Assembly (NCBI RefSeq): GCF_014196925.1
Contig: NZ_JACIEN010000005.1
Location: forward strand, 248,001 to 312,000
Source: Chelatococcus caeni
Lineage (GTDB): Bacteria; Pseudomonadota; Alphaproteobacteria; Rhizobiales; Beijerinckiaceae
Length of the DNA stretch: 64,000 nucleotides
Direction: 5' to 3'
Shown here: positions 18,712-27,936 of the stretch, one piece after another
How positions within the stretch are numbered: the first letter of the stretch is position 1
Layout of the letters: each line of letters starts with the position of its first letter
Notes under the pieces: generated by a model
What the model saw: only the letters and a program-made list of their open reading frames with translations
What the model was told of the DNA's origin: nothing
Database searches by the model: none
Program-made: the position numbers and the translations under genes

Positions 18712-20208
18712 ATGATCAGCAAGATGAAGCTGCTGTCGAAGATGTTTCGCCACCGCCTTGCGCAGGCTTTCGCCGGCCGTCCGAGGGGGGCATTCCCTGC
18801 CGACGCCCGGCTTGCCGCCATGGGAGCTGTTCTCGCTGTGGTGACGGCTCGGGCCGCCGGCGTGCTTGCGCGGCTGCAGGAGGCTTTCGAGCGGGACGAT
18901 CAGGCCGGCAAGGGAAAGACCCTGATCGGCGACTGGCGCACGCCGGCCCGACGCGGGCTCGGCGTGGTGGTCCTCACCTTCGGCGTGCTCGGGGGATGGG
19001 CGTCCATCGCACAGATCGACAGCGGCGTGGTCGCATCGGGCTCCGTCGTCGTCGAGAGTGATCGCAAGGCCGTTCAGCACCTCGAAGGGGGGATCGTCAA
19101 GGACCTCCTCGTGACCAATGATGCCCACGTCGAGGAGGGGCAGGTGCTGATCCGTCTCGACGCGACCCAGGTCCGCGCCCAGGAGGACATGGCCCGCTCG
19201 GCCTTCTATTCGGCGCAGGCCGAGGAGGCGAGGCTCGAAGCCGAGGCCGAGGCTTTGGACGCGGTCAGCTTCCCGCCCGAACTCGTGCAGCAGATGGCGG
19301 ATCCCGCGGCCCGGCGGGCGGCCGACGATGAACTGAGGCAGTTCAGGGAACACCGCTCCGCCCGCAAGATCCAGGTCTCGATCCTGGGGGAGCGGATCGC
19401 CCAGGCGAAGGGTCAGATCCGCGGGGCCGTCGCCCAGCGCGACGCTGCGCAGTCGCAGCTCGCCAGCGTCGACCGGGAATATGCGAAGCTGAAGCCGCTG
19501 GCCGAGAAGGGGCTGGTCCCGGTCTCCCGCGTTGCCACGCTCGAGCGCTCGAAGGCCGAACTGGAGGGGCGGGTCGGCAGCCTCGAAGCCGATATGGCCA
19601 GGCTGGAACGAACGATCGAGGAGGCGCGCCTGCAGATTGCCCAGGTCGAGCAGAAGACCGCCGAGGACGCTTCCGTCAAGCTGGCGGAGACGCGTGCCCG
19701 GCTCGCCGATGCCCGCGAGAAGCTGGGCGTGGCGGTCGACCGATCGAACCGTGTCAATGTGCGCGCGCCGAGGGCCGGGCGGGTTGTCGGGCTCAAAGTC
19801 CACACGATCGGTGCGGTCGTGCGGCCGAGCGACACTCTGATGGAAATCGTGCCGGACGACGACAGGTTGATCGTATCGGCGAAGATGTCGCCCCTCGACG
19901 TCAATCACGTGCATGTGGGGCTGCCGGCGGAGGTGCGGTTGCCGTCCTTCAAGGCGCGCACCACGCCGATCGCCATCGGCGAGGTGCGGTCCGTGGCGGC
20001 GGACGCGCTGCGCGACGAACTGACCGGTCAGACCTATTATGAACTCAAGGTCTCGGTGCAGGTTGCGCAATTTCCGGAGGACGTTCGCGAAAAGCTGAAG
20101 CCCGGCATGCCGGCCGACGTGCTCGTGGCCACGGGGGAACGGACGGTCTTCGCCTATCTCACCCAGCCGCTGATGGATGCGGTGCGTCGCGGCATGCGCG
20201 AAAATTGA
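18712..20208 (+). CDS. HlyD/PrtE-like membrane fusion protein of type I secretion
   Basis: 498 residues from the ATG at 18712, although the frame is open upstream inside the ATPase gene. A single membrane helix (GLGVVVLTFGVLGGWASIAQ) sits near residues 84-103, later than in PrtE (usually near residue 30), so there is an N-terminal cytoplasmic extension of roughly 50 residues. The periplasmic part has split lipoyl halves (SGSVVVESDRKAVQHLEGG; RVNVRAPRAGRVVGL), a long helical hairpin between them, and a C-terminal beta-barrel domain. It bridges the ATPase to an outer membrane TolC-like pore. Confidence 0.9.
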   Translation: MISKMKLLSKMFRHRLAQAFAGRPRGAFPADARLAAMGAVLAVVTARAAGVLARLQEAFERDDQAGKGKTLIGDWRTPARRGLGVVVLTFGVLGGWASIAQIDSGVVASGSVVVESDRKAVQHLEGGIVKDLLVTNDAHVEEGQVLIRLDATQVRAQEDMARSAFYSAQAEEARLEAEAEALDAVSFPPELVQQMADPAARRAADDELRQFREHRSARKIQVSILGERIAQAKGQIRGAVAQRDAAQSQLASVDREYAKLKPLAEKGLVPVSRVATLERSKAELEGRVGSLEADMARLERTIEEARLQIAQVEQKTAEDASVKLAETRARLADAREKLGVAVDRSNRVNVRAPRAGRVVGLKVHTIGAVVRPSDTLMEIVPDDDRLIVSAKMSPLDVNHVHVGLPAEVRLPSFKARTTPIAIGEVRSVAADALRDELTGQTYYELKVSVQVAQFPEDVREKLKPGMPADVLVATGERTVFAYLTQPLMDAVRRGMREN

Positions 20209-20563
20209 GGTCGGCATCGGCGGGGGAGGCTCCGCTTCGGCCCTGACGCCGCGATGCCCTGCCGGGGGCTGGGCCGGCTGACTCGCCCTCGCCGGCGTAG
20301 CGGCAACGCTGCTGCGGCGGATCCTGGGGATCGGCAGGGCCGCGGGCGCTGTCTCCCGCCGGGCGGGCACCGTCGTCCTGCGGCTGGCTGTCCGTTCCAT
20401 CGTGGAGACGGTTACGGAGGGCGAGCAATGCCGCCGCGATCGCCACCGCAAGGCTGCCTCCGATCGGAGCGCATACCAGCGCGGCAGGGAGCCCCCAAGG
20501 CCAGACGGCCACCATCGTGAGCACGCCTCCCAGGATGGCTACGAGCGTGAGGACGACGACCAT
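20159..20563 (-). CDS. small putative membrane protein
   Basis: 134 residues. The first 53 form two hydrophobic segments (VVVLTLVAILGGVLTMVAV and LVCAPIGGSLAVAIAAALLA) ending in LRNRLHDG; the rest is polar, Pro/Gly/Arg-rich and probably disordered. Its 3' end overlaps the adaptor gene on the other strand by 50 bp and no clear ribosome-binding site precedes the ATG, so it may be an artefact. The membrane-protein-like N-terminus is the reason for listing it. No function is proposed. Confidence 0.45.
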   Translation of the reverse strand: MVVVLTLVAILGGVLTMVAVWPWGLPAALVCAPIGGSLAVAIAAALLALRNRLHDGTDSQPQDDGARPAGDSARGPADPQDPPQQRCRYAGEGESAGPAPGRASRRQGRSGASPADADLNFRACRDAPHPSAAG

Positions 20564-20895
20564 GGGCGTGCGCTCTGATTGAACCGGCCGCCTCAGGAGA
20601 GCAGGGCTCGAGACCCGGAGCCATCTCGTCCGGATTGTCGGTATGCTGTGTGCTCCTGGCGGCGGGCCACCAATGTCATCCGGCGGCTCTTGTTATGCCA
20701 CGGGGCCGGGTTCGGCAACCGCCTGTATGGCGGGATTTCGATCGGTACTGAAGGACCGCGGGATAGCTCAGGCCTTGCCGCAGTCCGGCCGCGCCTCATC
20801 GCCAGGATCGGGCGAAGCTCGGACTGGCGCTCGATGACGGCCTTCGAACGGCGTCGCGGCGGTGCATGACGTGAAACGCGACGGAAAGGACGGGG
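20564..20895. other. intergenic region
   Basis: The stretch lies between the small minus-strand gene and the end of the flavoenzyme gene. Several open frames exist but none has coding character, and I see no repeat or hairpin. Confidence 0.35.
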
Positions 20896-22098
20896 TCATC
20901 TCACCAGCGACAGGCTGGACAGGGGCGGGATCTTGTCGGCCGGCCGGTAGGTATCCGGCTGCCACAGGCAGTGGGGATCAAGCTGGTCAATGCGCGTGCA
21001 CCCGATCTGGCCCAGGACGACGTCGATCTCATTCTGCAAGATGGCGATTGCCCGCGCCACGCCCGCAGTACCTGCTGTTGCCAGGCCGTAGAGCGCCGCC
21101 CGCCCGATGAAGACGAAGGATGCTCCGAGACAAAGCGCGGTGACGATGTCGGAGCCCCGTCGGATGCCGCCGTCGAGCATGACTGCGGCGCGATTGCCGA
21201 CGGCCGCCTTGACAAAGGGCAGCACTTCAAGCGGCGGCGGGGCACGGTCGAGCTGGCGCCCGCCGTGGTTCGATACGATGATGCCGTCAGCGCCGAGCTC
21301 CACGGCGCGGATGGCGTCATCCGGGCTGATGATCCCCTTGAGAATGAGCGCGCGCGGCCACATCTTGCGGTACCGCTCGAATTCGCTCCATGTCTGCTTC
21401 GATCGTATCGGCGCGTATTCGCGGCCGAACATCGCATCGAGATCGCGCCGGGTGGCTCCGCGCGGCGCATAAGGGATTAGGTCCTCCAACTTTGGCTTCT
21501 TCCGAAGATAATCGGCAAGCCAGGCCGGGTGGCGAAGGGCCTCAAGGATGAGCCACGGGTTGGGATGCCCGGACGATCGGTTGCGCATGCTGCGCAATCT
21601 CAGGCCCTCGACCGGCAGATCCGCCGTGATCACCAGGGCCGTGGCTCCGGCATCGCTGGCCCTCTCGATGAGGCGCTCGACGATCGTGCGGTCGTTAGAG
21701 GGGTATGGCTGATACCAGAAATGCTCCGGCGCAGCTGCGGCGACGGTCTCCAGGCACGTCGTCGTCAATCCCGACAGGACATAGGGAATGTTCGCCGCAT
21801 TGGCGGCCTTGGCCATCATCAGCGCGCCGTTGCGGCGGATGAGGCCCTGCATGCCTGTCGGTGTGAGCCCGAACGGGCTCGCATAGGTCCTGTCGAACAG
21901 GTGCGTCGCCTGATCACGATCCGACACGTCACGCATGTAACGGGGCAGGAACCGGTAGCGGCCGAAGCTCTCCAGGTTCGCGCGCAGAGCGGCCTCGTCC
22001 CCGGCACCTTCTTCGATCCAGTCGAAGATGATGCGCGGCAAGTGCCGCCTGGCCATGCGTCTCAAATCGTCGATTTCAAACGCCCGCGATAGGTTCAT
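20896..22098 (-). CDS. FMN-dependent alpha-hydroxy acid oxidase/dehydrogenase (LldD family)
   Basis: 400 residues, the family's usual length, folding as a TIM barrel around FMN. The catalytic His lies in SNHGGRQLD, the FMN-contacting Lys in LILKGI, the substrate Arg and FMN-phosphate loop in LDGGIRRGSD, with GRAALYG after it. Members oxidise L-lactate, mandelate, glycolate or similar 2-hydroxy acids. The N-terminal FxYxxGGAxDExT motif reads FDWIEEGAGDEAAL, replacing the usual Tyr by Trp, and the segment around the second active-site Tyr reads FWYQPYP. The substrate is therefore uncertain. It is divergent from the CelD-like gene. Confidence 0.88.
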   Translation of the reverse strand: MNLSRAFEIDDLRRMARRHLPRIIFDWIEEGAGDEAALRANLESFGRYRFLPRYMRDVSDRDQATHLFDRTYASPFGLTPTGMQGLIRRNGALMMAKAANAANIPYVLSGLTTTCLETVAAAAPEHFWYQPYPSNDRTIVERLIERASDAGATALVITADLPVEGLRLRSMRNRSSGHPNPWLILEALRHPAWLADYLRKKPKLEDLIPYAPRGATRRDLDAMFGREYAPIRSKQTWSEFERYRKMWPRALILKGIISPDDAIRAVELGADGIIVSNHGGRQLDRAPPPLEVLPFVKAAVGNRAAVMLDGGIRRGSDIVTALCLGASFVFIGRAALYGLATAGTAGVARAIAILQNEIDVVLGQIGCTRIDQLDPHCLWQPDTYRPADKIPPLSSLSLVR

Positions 22099-22453
22099 GA
22101 GACCGCCTTGGTCGATCGTGCTCGCGCAGGCATTGCTGCACTATCTACTCTGCGGCCGCCCAATCCCGCATAAAACGGGGCAGGAGTTGTATGGCCGCCT
22201 CCTAACGGGCTACCCCGCGGACGGATGACGACGTCGGCTTCCCGCCCCGGAGGTGACGTGTCGCTGCGTCGTCACGGTCCTTGGGAAGCGCGGCAGGGTG
22301 GCGGGGCCCATGGCCGGGAGCCGATGTCCGGCGCCGAAGCGCCGCTCCGGATGCGTTACCCCGATATTCCACGCAGGGGTATCCCGATCCTCCATGCGGC
22401 CGTGAATGGCTTGTCGCTAGCATGGCCGCCTCACAGCGAACCGTTGGCTGCCG
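22099..22453. other. intergenic region between divergent genes
   Basis: It should contain promoters for the LldD-family gene on the minus strand and the acyltransferase gene on the plus strand. No convincing palindrome or promoter hexamers stand out. Confidence 0.35.
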
Positions 22454-23560
22454 ATGACCATCACATCAGCCGTTGCCGATACCGCCGTGGCGGCCCGAGC
22501 CGCCCAGCGCCTGCAAGGATTGCACGTGCAAACGATGCAGTCGGAAGAAGCGGTCGCCGCGGTGGGCGACGCGTGGAAACGCCTGCAGCTCGCCCATGGG
22601 AAAGTGCCGTTTACCGACCCGGCGCTGATCGAGGCCTGGTGGCGCCTGCGGGGCAGAAAGAACGGCTACAGACTGCATGTCACGACCGTGACAAGAGATG
22701 GCAATCTCGTCGCCGTCGCGCCGCTCGCCGTATGCAGGCGCAACGGCGTGCGCGTCCTGCGCTGGGCGGGAGGTGAGCTGTTCGACTACTGCGACGTCCT
22801 GACGGCGGACGATAGCTTGAATGCCTTCCTGTGGGATAGCGTCCGCCGCGGTGGCGGCTACGACATTGCGCTGATCAAGACGGTTCATCGCGCCACACCG
22901 ACCCATCGCTCGTTGTGCGCCATCGGCAGAAACATCAGGAGCAATACCATCTACGCCGTTCAGACGTGCGGCGCATTATCCGGTGGGGCGCCCGAAGATC
23001 GGGGGCCGCTTCCCGATATTGCAAAGCACATACGGCGCCTCGAGAAGGTGGAGAAGAAGCAGAATATCGAATTCGAAGTGGATACGGATCTCGCGCCGGC
23101 TGATGTGCTTGCGGCCTTGTTGCAGCAGAAGACAAACTGGACGACGCAACGCGGCGAGAAGGGACTGTTCAACGATCCGGAAGAGGCGGCGGGCGTCGTG
23201 CATGCGCTGGCCGCGGCCTTACGACAAATGGGTATCCTGCACCTTTCCTGGCTCCGATGTGGTGATCAGATCATCTCGGTTCACCTGGGCTGTGTATTCG
23301 GGGGGAAGCTATACTATTACATGCCGAGCTATGACGCGGCGTGGTCGAAATATTCTCCTGGTCGGCACCTGATGATCAGGCTCATCGATTGGGCTTCGTC
23401 CAACGGTTTGAAAGAAATGGATCTCCTGCGTGGAGATGAAGGATACAAGGCGCAGATGGCCAATATGCAATATGGAGTCGACGATTTCTCATTCGCAGGT
23501 TCCATATTTGGTAAAACAATTATTTATTTTGCAAATTTACTCCTGTCTAATCGGCGCTAG
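22454..23560 (+). CDS. CelD/BcsL-family GNAT acyltransferase
   Basis: 368 residues. The C-terminal GNAT half carries the family-typical sequence YSPGRHLMIRLIDWA, then MDLLRGDEGYKAQMA, as in CelD/BcsL proteins of cellulose and exopolysaccharide loci; the N-terminal half is the degenerate GNAT copy of this duplicated fold. Such proteins are thought to acetylate polysaccharide units or precursors. GC content falls noticeably towards the 3' end (TTTGCAAATTTACTCC near 23530), suggesting a different origin from the flanking metabolic genes. It begins a run of exopolysaccharide genes. Confidence 0.8.
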   Translation: MTITSAVADTAVAARAAQRLQGLHVQTMQSEEAVAAVGDAWKRLQLAHGKVPFTDPALIEAWWRLRGRKNGYRLHVTTVTRDGNLVAVAPLAVCRRNGVRVLRWAGGELFDYCDVLTADDSLNAFLWDSVRRGGGYDIALIKTVHRATPTHRSLCAIGRNIRSNTIYAVQTCGALSGGAPEDRGPLPDIAKHIRRLEKVEKKQNIEFEVDTDLAPADVLAALLQQKTNWTTQRGEKGLFNDPEEAAGVVHALAAALRQMGILHLSWLRCGDQIISVHLGCVFGGKLYYYMPSYDAAWSKYSPGRHLMIRLIDWASSNGLKEMDLLRGDEGYKAQMANMQYGVDDFSFAGSIFGKTIIYFANLLLSNRR

Positions 23561-23604
23561 CTCGCACGGGAACGGCATTCGGGGCATGGCTGCTTCAGCT
23601 GAAC

Positions 23605-24462
23605 ATGTGGGGATGTCGCATGTGCACTCTATTGAGCAGGTCTGCCGGCCGGACAACCGACCCTAACCAGGCGGCCTATCGCGCCCGGAGCGTCGTATCC
23701 CGCTATCGCAGGGCGGAGGAACTGCAACCGGCGGAGGCCGAGGTCCTGGAAATGCTGCGCGATAGGATCAGCAACAAGCGGATACTGGACATCGGCGTGG
23801 GTGGAGGACGAACGACGCCATATCTGCTGGATATCAGCAGGGACTATATCGGCATCGACTATTCGCCGGAAATGGTGCGCATGTGCCGGGAGGCCTTTCC
23901 CGGCGTTTCATTTCAGCTGCGGGATGCGCGCTACATGGATGATTTCGAGGAGGGGTCGTTTGACTTTATACTGTTCAGCTTCAATGGCATCGATTATGTG
24001 GACCACGAATCCAGGTTAATGATACTCAGAAATTGCCATCGTCTCCTGTCAATCGATGGTTCATTTGCGTTTTCAACCCATAATCGCCGGGCCGATATCC
24101 GGAAGGCATGGGACATCACCCGGTTTCGCCGCGAGCGCTTCAGGAATCCCCTTGCGGCGGCGAAGACCCTCGCCGCCTATGTCGCTGGCATGACATTTCA
24201 CATGGCGCGTGCCCGCCACGAGGAATTTCATCAGACATATGCAATCATCAACGATCAGGCGCATCTATTTCGGTTGATGACATACTACATTGCCATCGAA
24301 GATCAGATCACTCAGCTGCACTCCGTCGGGTTTGACCGTGTGCTTCCGTTCGGGATCGACGGGAAGGTCGTGCCCGAGGCTGATTACGAACATTGCCGAG
24401 ACAGATGGATTTATTATCTTTGCCGTCGAGCGCTCCTGTCTCCTCCACATTCGGCGCATTGA
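23605..24462 (+). CDS. class I SAM-dependent methyltransferase
   Basis: 285 residues. The SAM-binding motif I is ILDIGVGGGRTTPYL (around residues 59-73), motif II acidic residue in YIGIDYSPEM, and a motif-IV-like FDFILFSFNGIDYV follows. The beginning is uncertain: ATG at 23605 has no strong ribosome-binding site and the first 20 residues look atypical. AT content is higher than in the flanking catabolic genes. By context it may methylate a sugar of the exopolysaccharide or a biosynthetic intermediate. Confidence 0.82.
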   Translation: MWGCRMCTLLSRSAGRTTDPNQAAYRARSVVSRYRRAEELQPAEAEVLEMLRDRISNKRILDIGVGGGRTTPYLLDISRDYIGIDYSPEMVRMCREAFPGVSFQLRDARYMDDFEEGSFDFILFSFNGIDYVDHESRLMILRNCHRLLSIDGSFAFSTHNRRADIRKAWDITRFRRERFRNPLAAAKTLAAYVAGMTFHMARARHEEFHQTYAIINDQAHLFRLMTYYIAIEDQITQLHSVGFDRVLPFGIDGKVVPEADYEHCRDRWIYYLCRRALLSPPHSAH

Positions 24463-24977
24463 ATATTCGCCGCTCCAGAACCGGTTTACGGCGGTGCAGG
24501 GCCTGCGGGATGCCTGTGGCACGTCGGCGCTGCGGAGTGGCAGTCTCTCGCCGCGGGGGACAAGGGGAGCATGGCGGCCGACGCCTCGGCCGCTGCCAGG
24601 AGCGCCGCTCGCCTACACGGGCTTTCTGAAATCACGATCTCATGCGGCTCGGATCCGGTCGGGGTTTCTTCGACCGGCTCGGACGCTTGAACCACGGCTG
24701 TCCCCGGCCGTGTGGTCCGCCCCGGCCGGTCGCGTCGGAACGCCATCCAGCCTGGTTTCCATTGGTCTCGAACAGGTGCGGCACCTGTCTCGCTGCGGGC
24801 GCAGTGGGCCGATGGGGCACGAGATTTCAGGAAGTACCTCAAAAGGTTATTACGAGGAAATCACCATCAGTAGTAAGATTATGAAGTGTGGCCTGCGTGC
24901 AGAGGAGAAGAGAAGGAGCCCGGGAGAGAGGTGCGCTCTGTTCAACTGATCAGTTGAATCCATCTAGGGGGACGTCG
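24463..24977. other. intergenic leader of the exoY-like gene
   Basis: About 500 bp without a credible gene. The last 140 bp are purine-rich and comparatively AT-rich, and contain a perfect 18-bp palindrome 20 bp before the exoY-like ATG. A strong AGGGGG ribosome-binding site lies at about 24966-24971. Confidence 0.5.
24941..24958. promoter_or_regulatory. perfect 18-bp palindrome, probable operator
   Basis: TTCAACTGATCAGTTGAA reads the same on both strands. It has no loop and no T-run, so it is better read as a dimeric repressor or activator site than as a terminator. It lies between the probable promoter and the ribosome-binding site of the initiating glycosyltransferase gene. Confidence 0.65.
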
Positions 24978-25655
24978 ATGTCGTGGAGCGTGTCGCGTGA
25001 TCTGGATAGCAGGTCTTACTCGCCTGATTCCAAGATCCCTCATCGCATTCAGTTTGCACCGATGTGGTCGGATGCCGCCAAGCGCATCATCGACATCATT
25101 CTGTCGACCATCGGCCTGCTGCTGCTGATCCCCCTTTTCCTCGTCCTGGCGTGCGTCATCCGATGGGATTCCAGGGGCCCCATCATCTTCAGGCAGACGC
25201 GCAGGGGCCGGGGCGGACGGCCGTTCGAGATCCTGAAGTTCCGGACCATGACGGTGCTCGAGAACGGTGCAACGATCGAACAGGCAAAGCCGCAGGACCC
25301 CCGCATCACCCGTGTCGGCCGGCTGTTGCGCAAGACGAGCCTGGACGAGCTCCCGCAACTGATCAATGTCCTGCGGGGCGAGATGTCGCTCGTCGGGCCG
25401 CGCCCCCACGCGATCGCGCATGACGAATACTATGGGCGCCTGATCGAAGGCTATGACATTCGCCAGAGGGTCAAGCCGGGATTGACCGGTTGGGCGCAAA
25501 TCAACGGTTCCCGCGGGCCGACACCGGAACTCAGCGACATGGCCCAGCGCGTCCGGCTGGATTCCTGGTATGTCGAGAACCGATCGCTGTCTCTCGACGT
25601 CATCATCATAACCAAAACGGTCCTCGGGGCAGCCTGGGGGCGAGGAGCGTTGTGA
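24978..25655 (+). CDS. undecaprenyl-phosphate sugar phosphotransferase, ExoY-like
   Basis: 225 residues, the length of rhizobial ExoY rather than of the longer WbaP/WcaJ. It has one membrane helix (IIDIILSTIGLLLLIPLFLV) followed by the catalytic cytoplasmic domain with GRPFEILKFRTM, TSLDELPQLINVL, MSLVGPRP and KPGLTGWAQINGSRG. These enzymes transfer a hexose-1-phosphate from a nucleotide sugar to undecaprenyl phosphate, the first step of repeat-unit assembly. Its TGA overlaps the next ATG by one base, so it is translationally coupled to the WecG-type gene. Confidence 0.92.
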   Translation: MSWSVSRDLDSRSYSPDSKIPHRIQFAPMWSDAAKRIIDIILSTIGLLLLIPLFLVLACVIRWDSRGPIIFRQTRRGRGGRPFEILKFRTMTVLENGATIEQAKPQDPRITRVGRLLRKTSLDELPQLINVLRGEMSLVGPRPHAIAHDEYYGRLIEGYDIRQRVKPGLTGWAQINGSRGPTPELSDMAQRVRLDSWYVENRSLSLDVIIITKTVLGAAWGRGAL

Positions 25656-26464
25656 TGTCTACGGCAAGGCTCGAGCCGGATGGCTCCGGACCACGCGTCC
25701 CCGTTCTGAATGTCGGCGGCATTCCCACTGCCTGCCTCACCAGAGCCGAACTGATCGGACGGATGATCGAGGATTGCTATGCTGCGCGACACGGCGCCGT
25801 GCTGCCAAAGCTCGTTTTCGCATCGAACGGCTCGGTGATCGCCCGCTATCACCGCGATCCCGATTTCCGTACCCTGATGGATCAGGCCGACATCATTGAT
25901 GCCGATGGCATGCCGCTGGTTTTGGTCTCGCGCATGATGAGCACCGTCCCGCTCCCTGAGCGCATTGCGACGACGGACCTGATCCTCGATGCTTCGCGGG
26001 CGGCGGTATCGGCTGGACTGCGCTTCTTCTTTCTCGGCAGCCGCGCCGGCGACAACGAGCGGGCCATCGCCTATTTCAGGCAGGCCTTTCCGGGCCTGCA
26101 GCTGATCGGCGGCCGGGACGGATATTTTGCGAAGGAAGAGGAAGAAGACATCTGCGAGACGATCCGCTCCCAGGCTGTCGACGTGCTGTGGGTGGGTCTC
26201 GGCAGCCCCCTGCAGGAGAGTTTCGCCGTTCGCAACCGGACACGGCTGCAGGGTGTAGGCTGGATCCGCACCTGTGGCGGAATGCTCGATTTCTATTCCG
26301 GGCGGGCGCCGCGGGCTCCCTTCTGGATGCAGAGGATCGGCCTGGAGTGGCTGTTTCGTGCAGGTCAGGAGCCGCATCGCCTGGGCGCACGCTATCTCAA
26401 GACCAACATTCCGGCGCTCTACCACCTCTTCACCAAGACGGCGGGCATGCCAGTCTATCGGTGA
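25655..26464 (+). CDS. WecG/TagA/CpsF-family glycosyltransferase (GT26)
   Basis: 269 residues from the ATG overlapping the previous stop. Diagnostic stretches are IIDADGMPLVLVSR, RFFFLGSRAGDNERA and the VGLGSPLQESF motif that corresponds to the GxPxQE signature of the family. GT26 enzymes add the second sugar (for example ManNAc or Glc residues) to a lipid-linked first sugar, which fits the position immediately after the ExoY-like transferase. Confidence 0.9.
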   Translation: MSTARLEPDGSGPRVPVLNVGGIPTACLTRAELIGRMIEDCYAARHGAVLPKLVFASNGSVIARYHRDPDFRTLMDQADIIDADGMPLVLVSRMMSTVPLPERIATTDLILDASRAAVSAGLRFFFLGSRAGDNERAIAYFRQAFPGLQLIGGRDGYFAKEEEEDICETIRSQAVDVLWVGLGSPLQESFAVRNRTRLQGVGWIRTCGGMLDFYSGRAPRAPFWMQRIGLEWLFRAGQEPHRLGARYLKTNIPALYHLFTKTAGMPVYR

Positions 26465-26528
26465 CGACCATACGCACCCCGAGCCGGGCACCGCGGCGGC
26501 GCTTCCCGCCCGGTCCGACCCCGACCCA

Positions 26529-27704
26529 TCACGGAACGGGTGTGCTCCCGAGCGGCGCGGTCAGGGCGGGACCAACCACCGGGTCGATGGTCTCGCGGCT
26601 GCCGGTGCGACGCACGAAGCCGAAGCCATCGGCATATTCCCAATGGGTCCAGCCGATGCAGTACCGTTCGGCGGCAGTGCGGACCGCTCGGATCCACGCC
26701 GCCCGCGATTGCGGGTCGGCCCTGAACGAGAGCACGCCGAACTCATTGACGATGACCGGCCGCGCGTGCGACGCGGCCCAATCGGCCACCCCGGCGAAGA
26801 TCCGGTCGATCGTCTGCGGCGTCCAGGGTTCACGGAACTGCTCCGACAAGCTCTCCGCCGCTTCGGACTGGCCCTGTTGCTGCAACCTGCGGATCAACGG
26901 CTCGATATCGGCGAGGCCGGCCGGGAACGGTATGCGGCCGACGCTCGGCGGCGGATCGCGCCCCCAGGTCTGTCCTTGATGCGTGAACGCCATCGGATCG
27001 TAGAAGTGAAATGCGTAGACGATGTTCGGGTCCGCCAGCGGGGTGAGCGCCTGCAGGGCCTCGTAGCGCTGGTAGAAGGCCGGCCCGTAGATGATGGTAT
27101 GGTCCGGAGCGGCGCGCCGCACGATCGCGACGATCTGGGGGCCCTGCTCCAGCCAGATGGGGGAGGGAACGGACGGCTCGTTCAGGATCTCGAAGAAGAT
27201 GCGATCCGGGGCGGTATTGGCATAGCGTGTTGCGAGCCGTTGCCAGACTTCTGCGAGAATGGCGAGCCCTTGGTCGGGCTCCGCCTGATGAAGCTCTTGG
27301 AACCGTTCCGCCGGGTGCATGTCGAGCGTCACGGCGTAGCCGAGCTGCAGCAGGATCTCGACGGCATGGTCGGTCTGCTGGAGCGACTGCGCAATCACCG
27401 CCGGGCCGCTGAACGCGGGAGAGAGCCTCTCGAGGAGCAGGGGCAGCCGGACATGAGTCAGTCCCATCGTGCGCAACTGCGCCAGCATTCGCTCGTCGGG
27501 AGCGCGGGGCGGCCATCGGTCCGTCCAGCCTGGCAGCGAGAAGCCGCGGGCGATAGCCCGCAGCCGCGCGACCGGGACGCCGGTCTGATCCTCATTGTTG
27601 CATGAGCTCGCGGCGGCCACCGCGGCGGTCGCCTTATCTTCCGCCGGAGCGGGAGAGGGAATGCCGGTGAGCGCCGCGGAAAGCAGCAAGATCACCAGCT
27701 TCAT
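26529..27704 (-). CDS. secreted GH5-family glycoside hydrolase (endoglucanase-like)
   Basis: 391 residues. The start at 27704 is chosen over an upstream in-frame ATG at 27860 because a signal peptide begins directly there (MKLVILLLSAALTGIPSPAPA). GH5 hallmarks are the acid/base Glu in FFEILNEPSVPS and the nucleophile Glu in VIVNEFGVL, with conserved His/Tyr in YAFHFYDP. It would cut beta-1,4-glucan-type chains in the periplasm or outside. In polysaccharide loci such enzymes trim or release the polymer. It faces the biosynthetic genes in the opposite direction. Confidence 0.87.
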   Translation of the reverse strand: MKLVILLLSAALTGIPSPAPAEDKATAAVAAASSCNNEDQTGVPVARLRAIARGFSLPGWTDRWPPRAPDERMLAQLRTMGLTHVRLPLLLERLSPAFSGPAVIAQSLQQTDHAVEILLQLGYAVTLDMHPAERFQELHQAEPDQGLAILAEVWQRLATRYANTAPDRIFFEILNEPSVPSPIWLEQGPQIVAIVRRAAPDHTIIYGPAFYQRYEALQALTPLADPNIVYAFHFYDPMAFTHQGQTWGRDPPPSVGRIPFPAGLADIEPLIRRLQQQGQSEAAESLSEQFREPWTPQTIDRIFAGVADWAASHARPVIVNEFGVLSFRADPQSRAAWIRAVRTAAERYCIGWTHWEYADGFGFVRRTGSRETIDPVVGPALTAPLGSTPVP

Positions 27705-27936
27705 CAGCGGCCGGCGTTCGCGGATCGTCTTGGCGGATCGCGCGCTCAAAGCTTCCGGCGCCGCAAGGCAGGAGCAAGCACGGCCTGCCCGGCCATGGCA
27801 ACGTGCAACGCCCGTCCTCAAGGCAGGCCTCACGTCTTCCCAGATGCTGCCTCGTGTCATGCGGGCCTACGATAGTCATCAGGAACCGGATTGATGCGCG
27901 GGCAGGACGGGTTCGAGAAAAAGCGGTCCGCTCTGT

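Noticed and set aside
24290-24949. 219-residue plus-strand open frame before the exoY-like gene
   Set aside because: It overlaps the methyltransferase gene in another frame and shows no protein-like composition in the gap.
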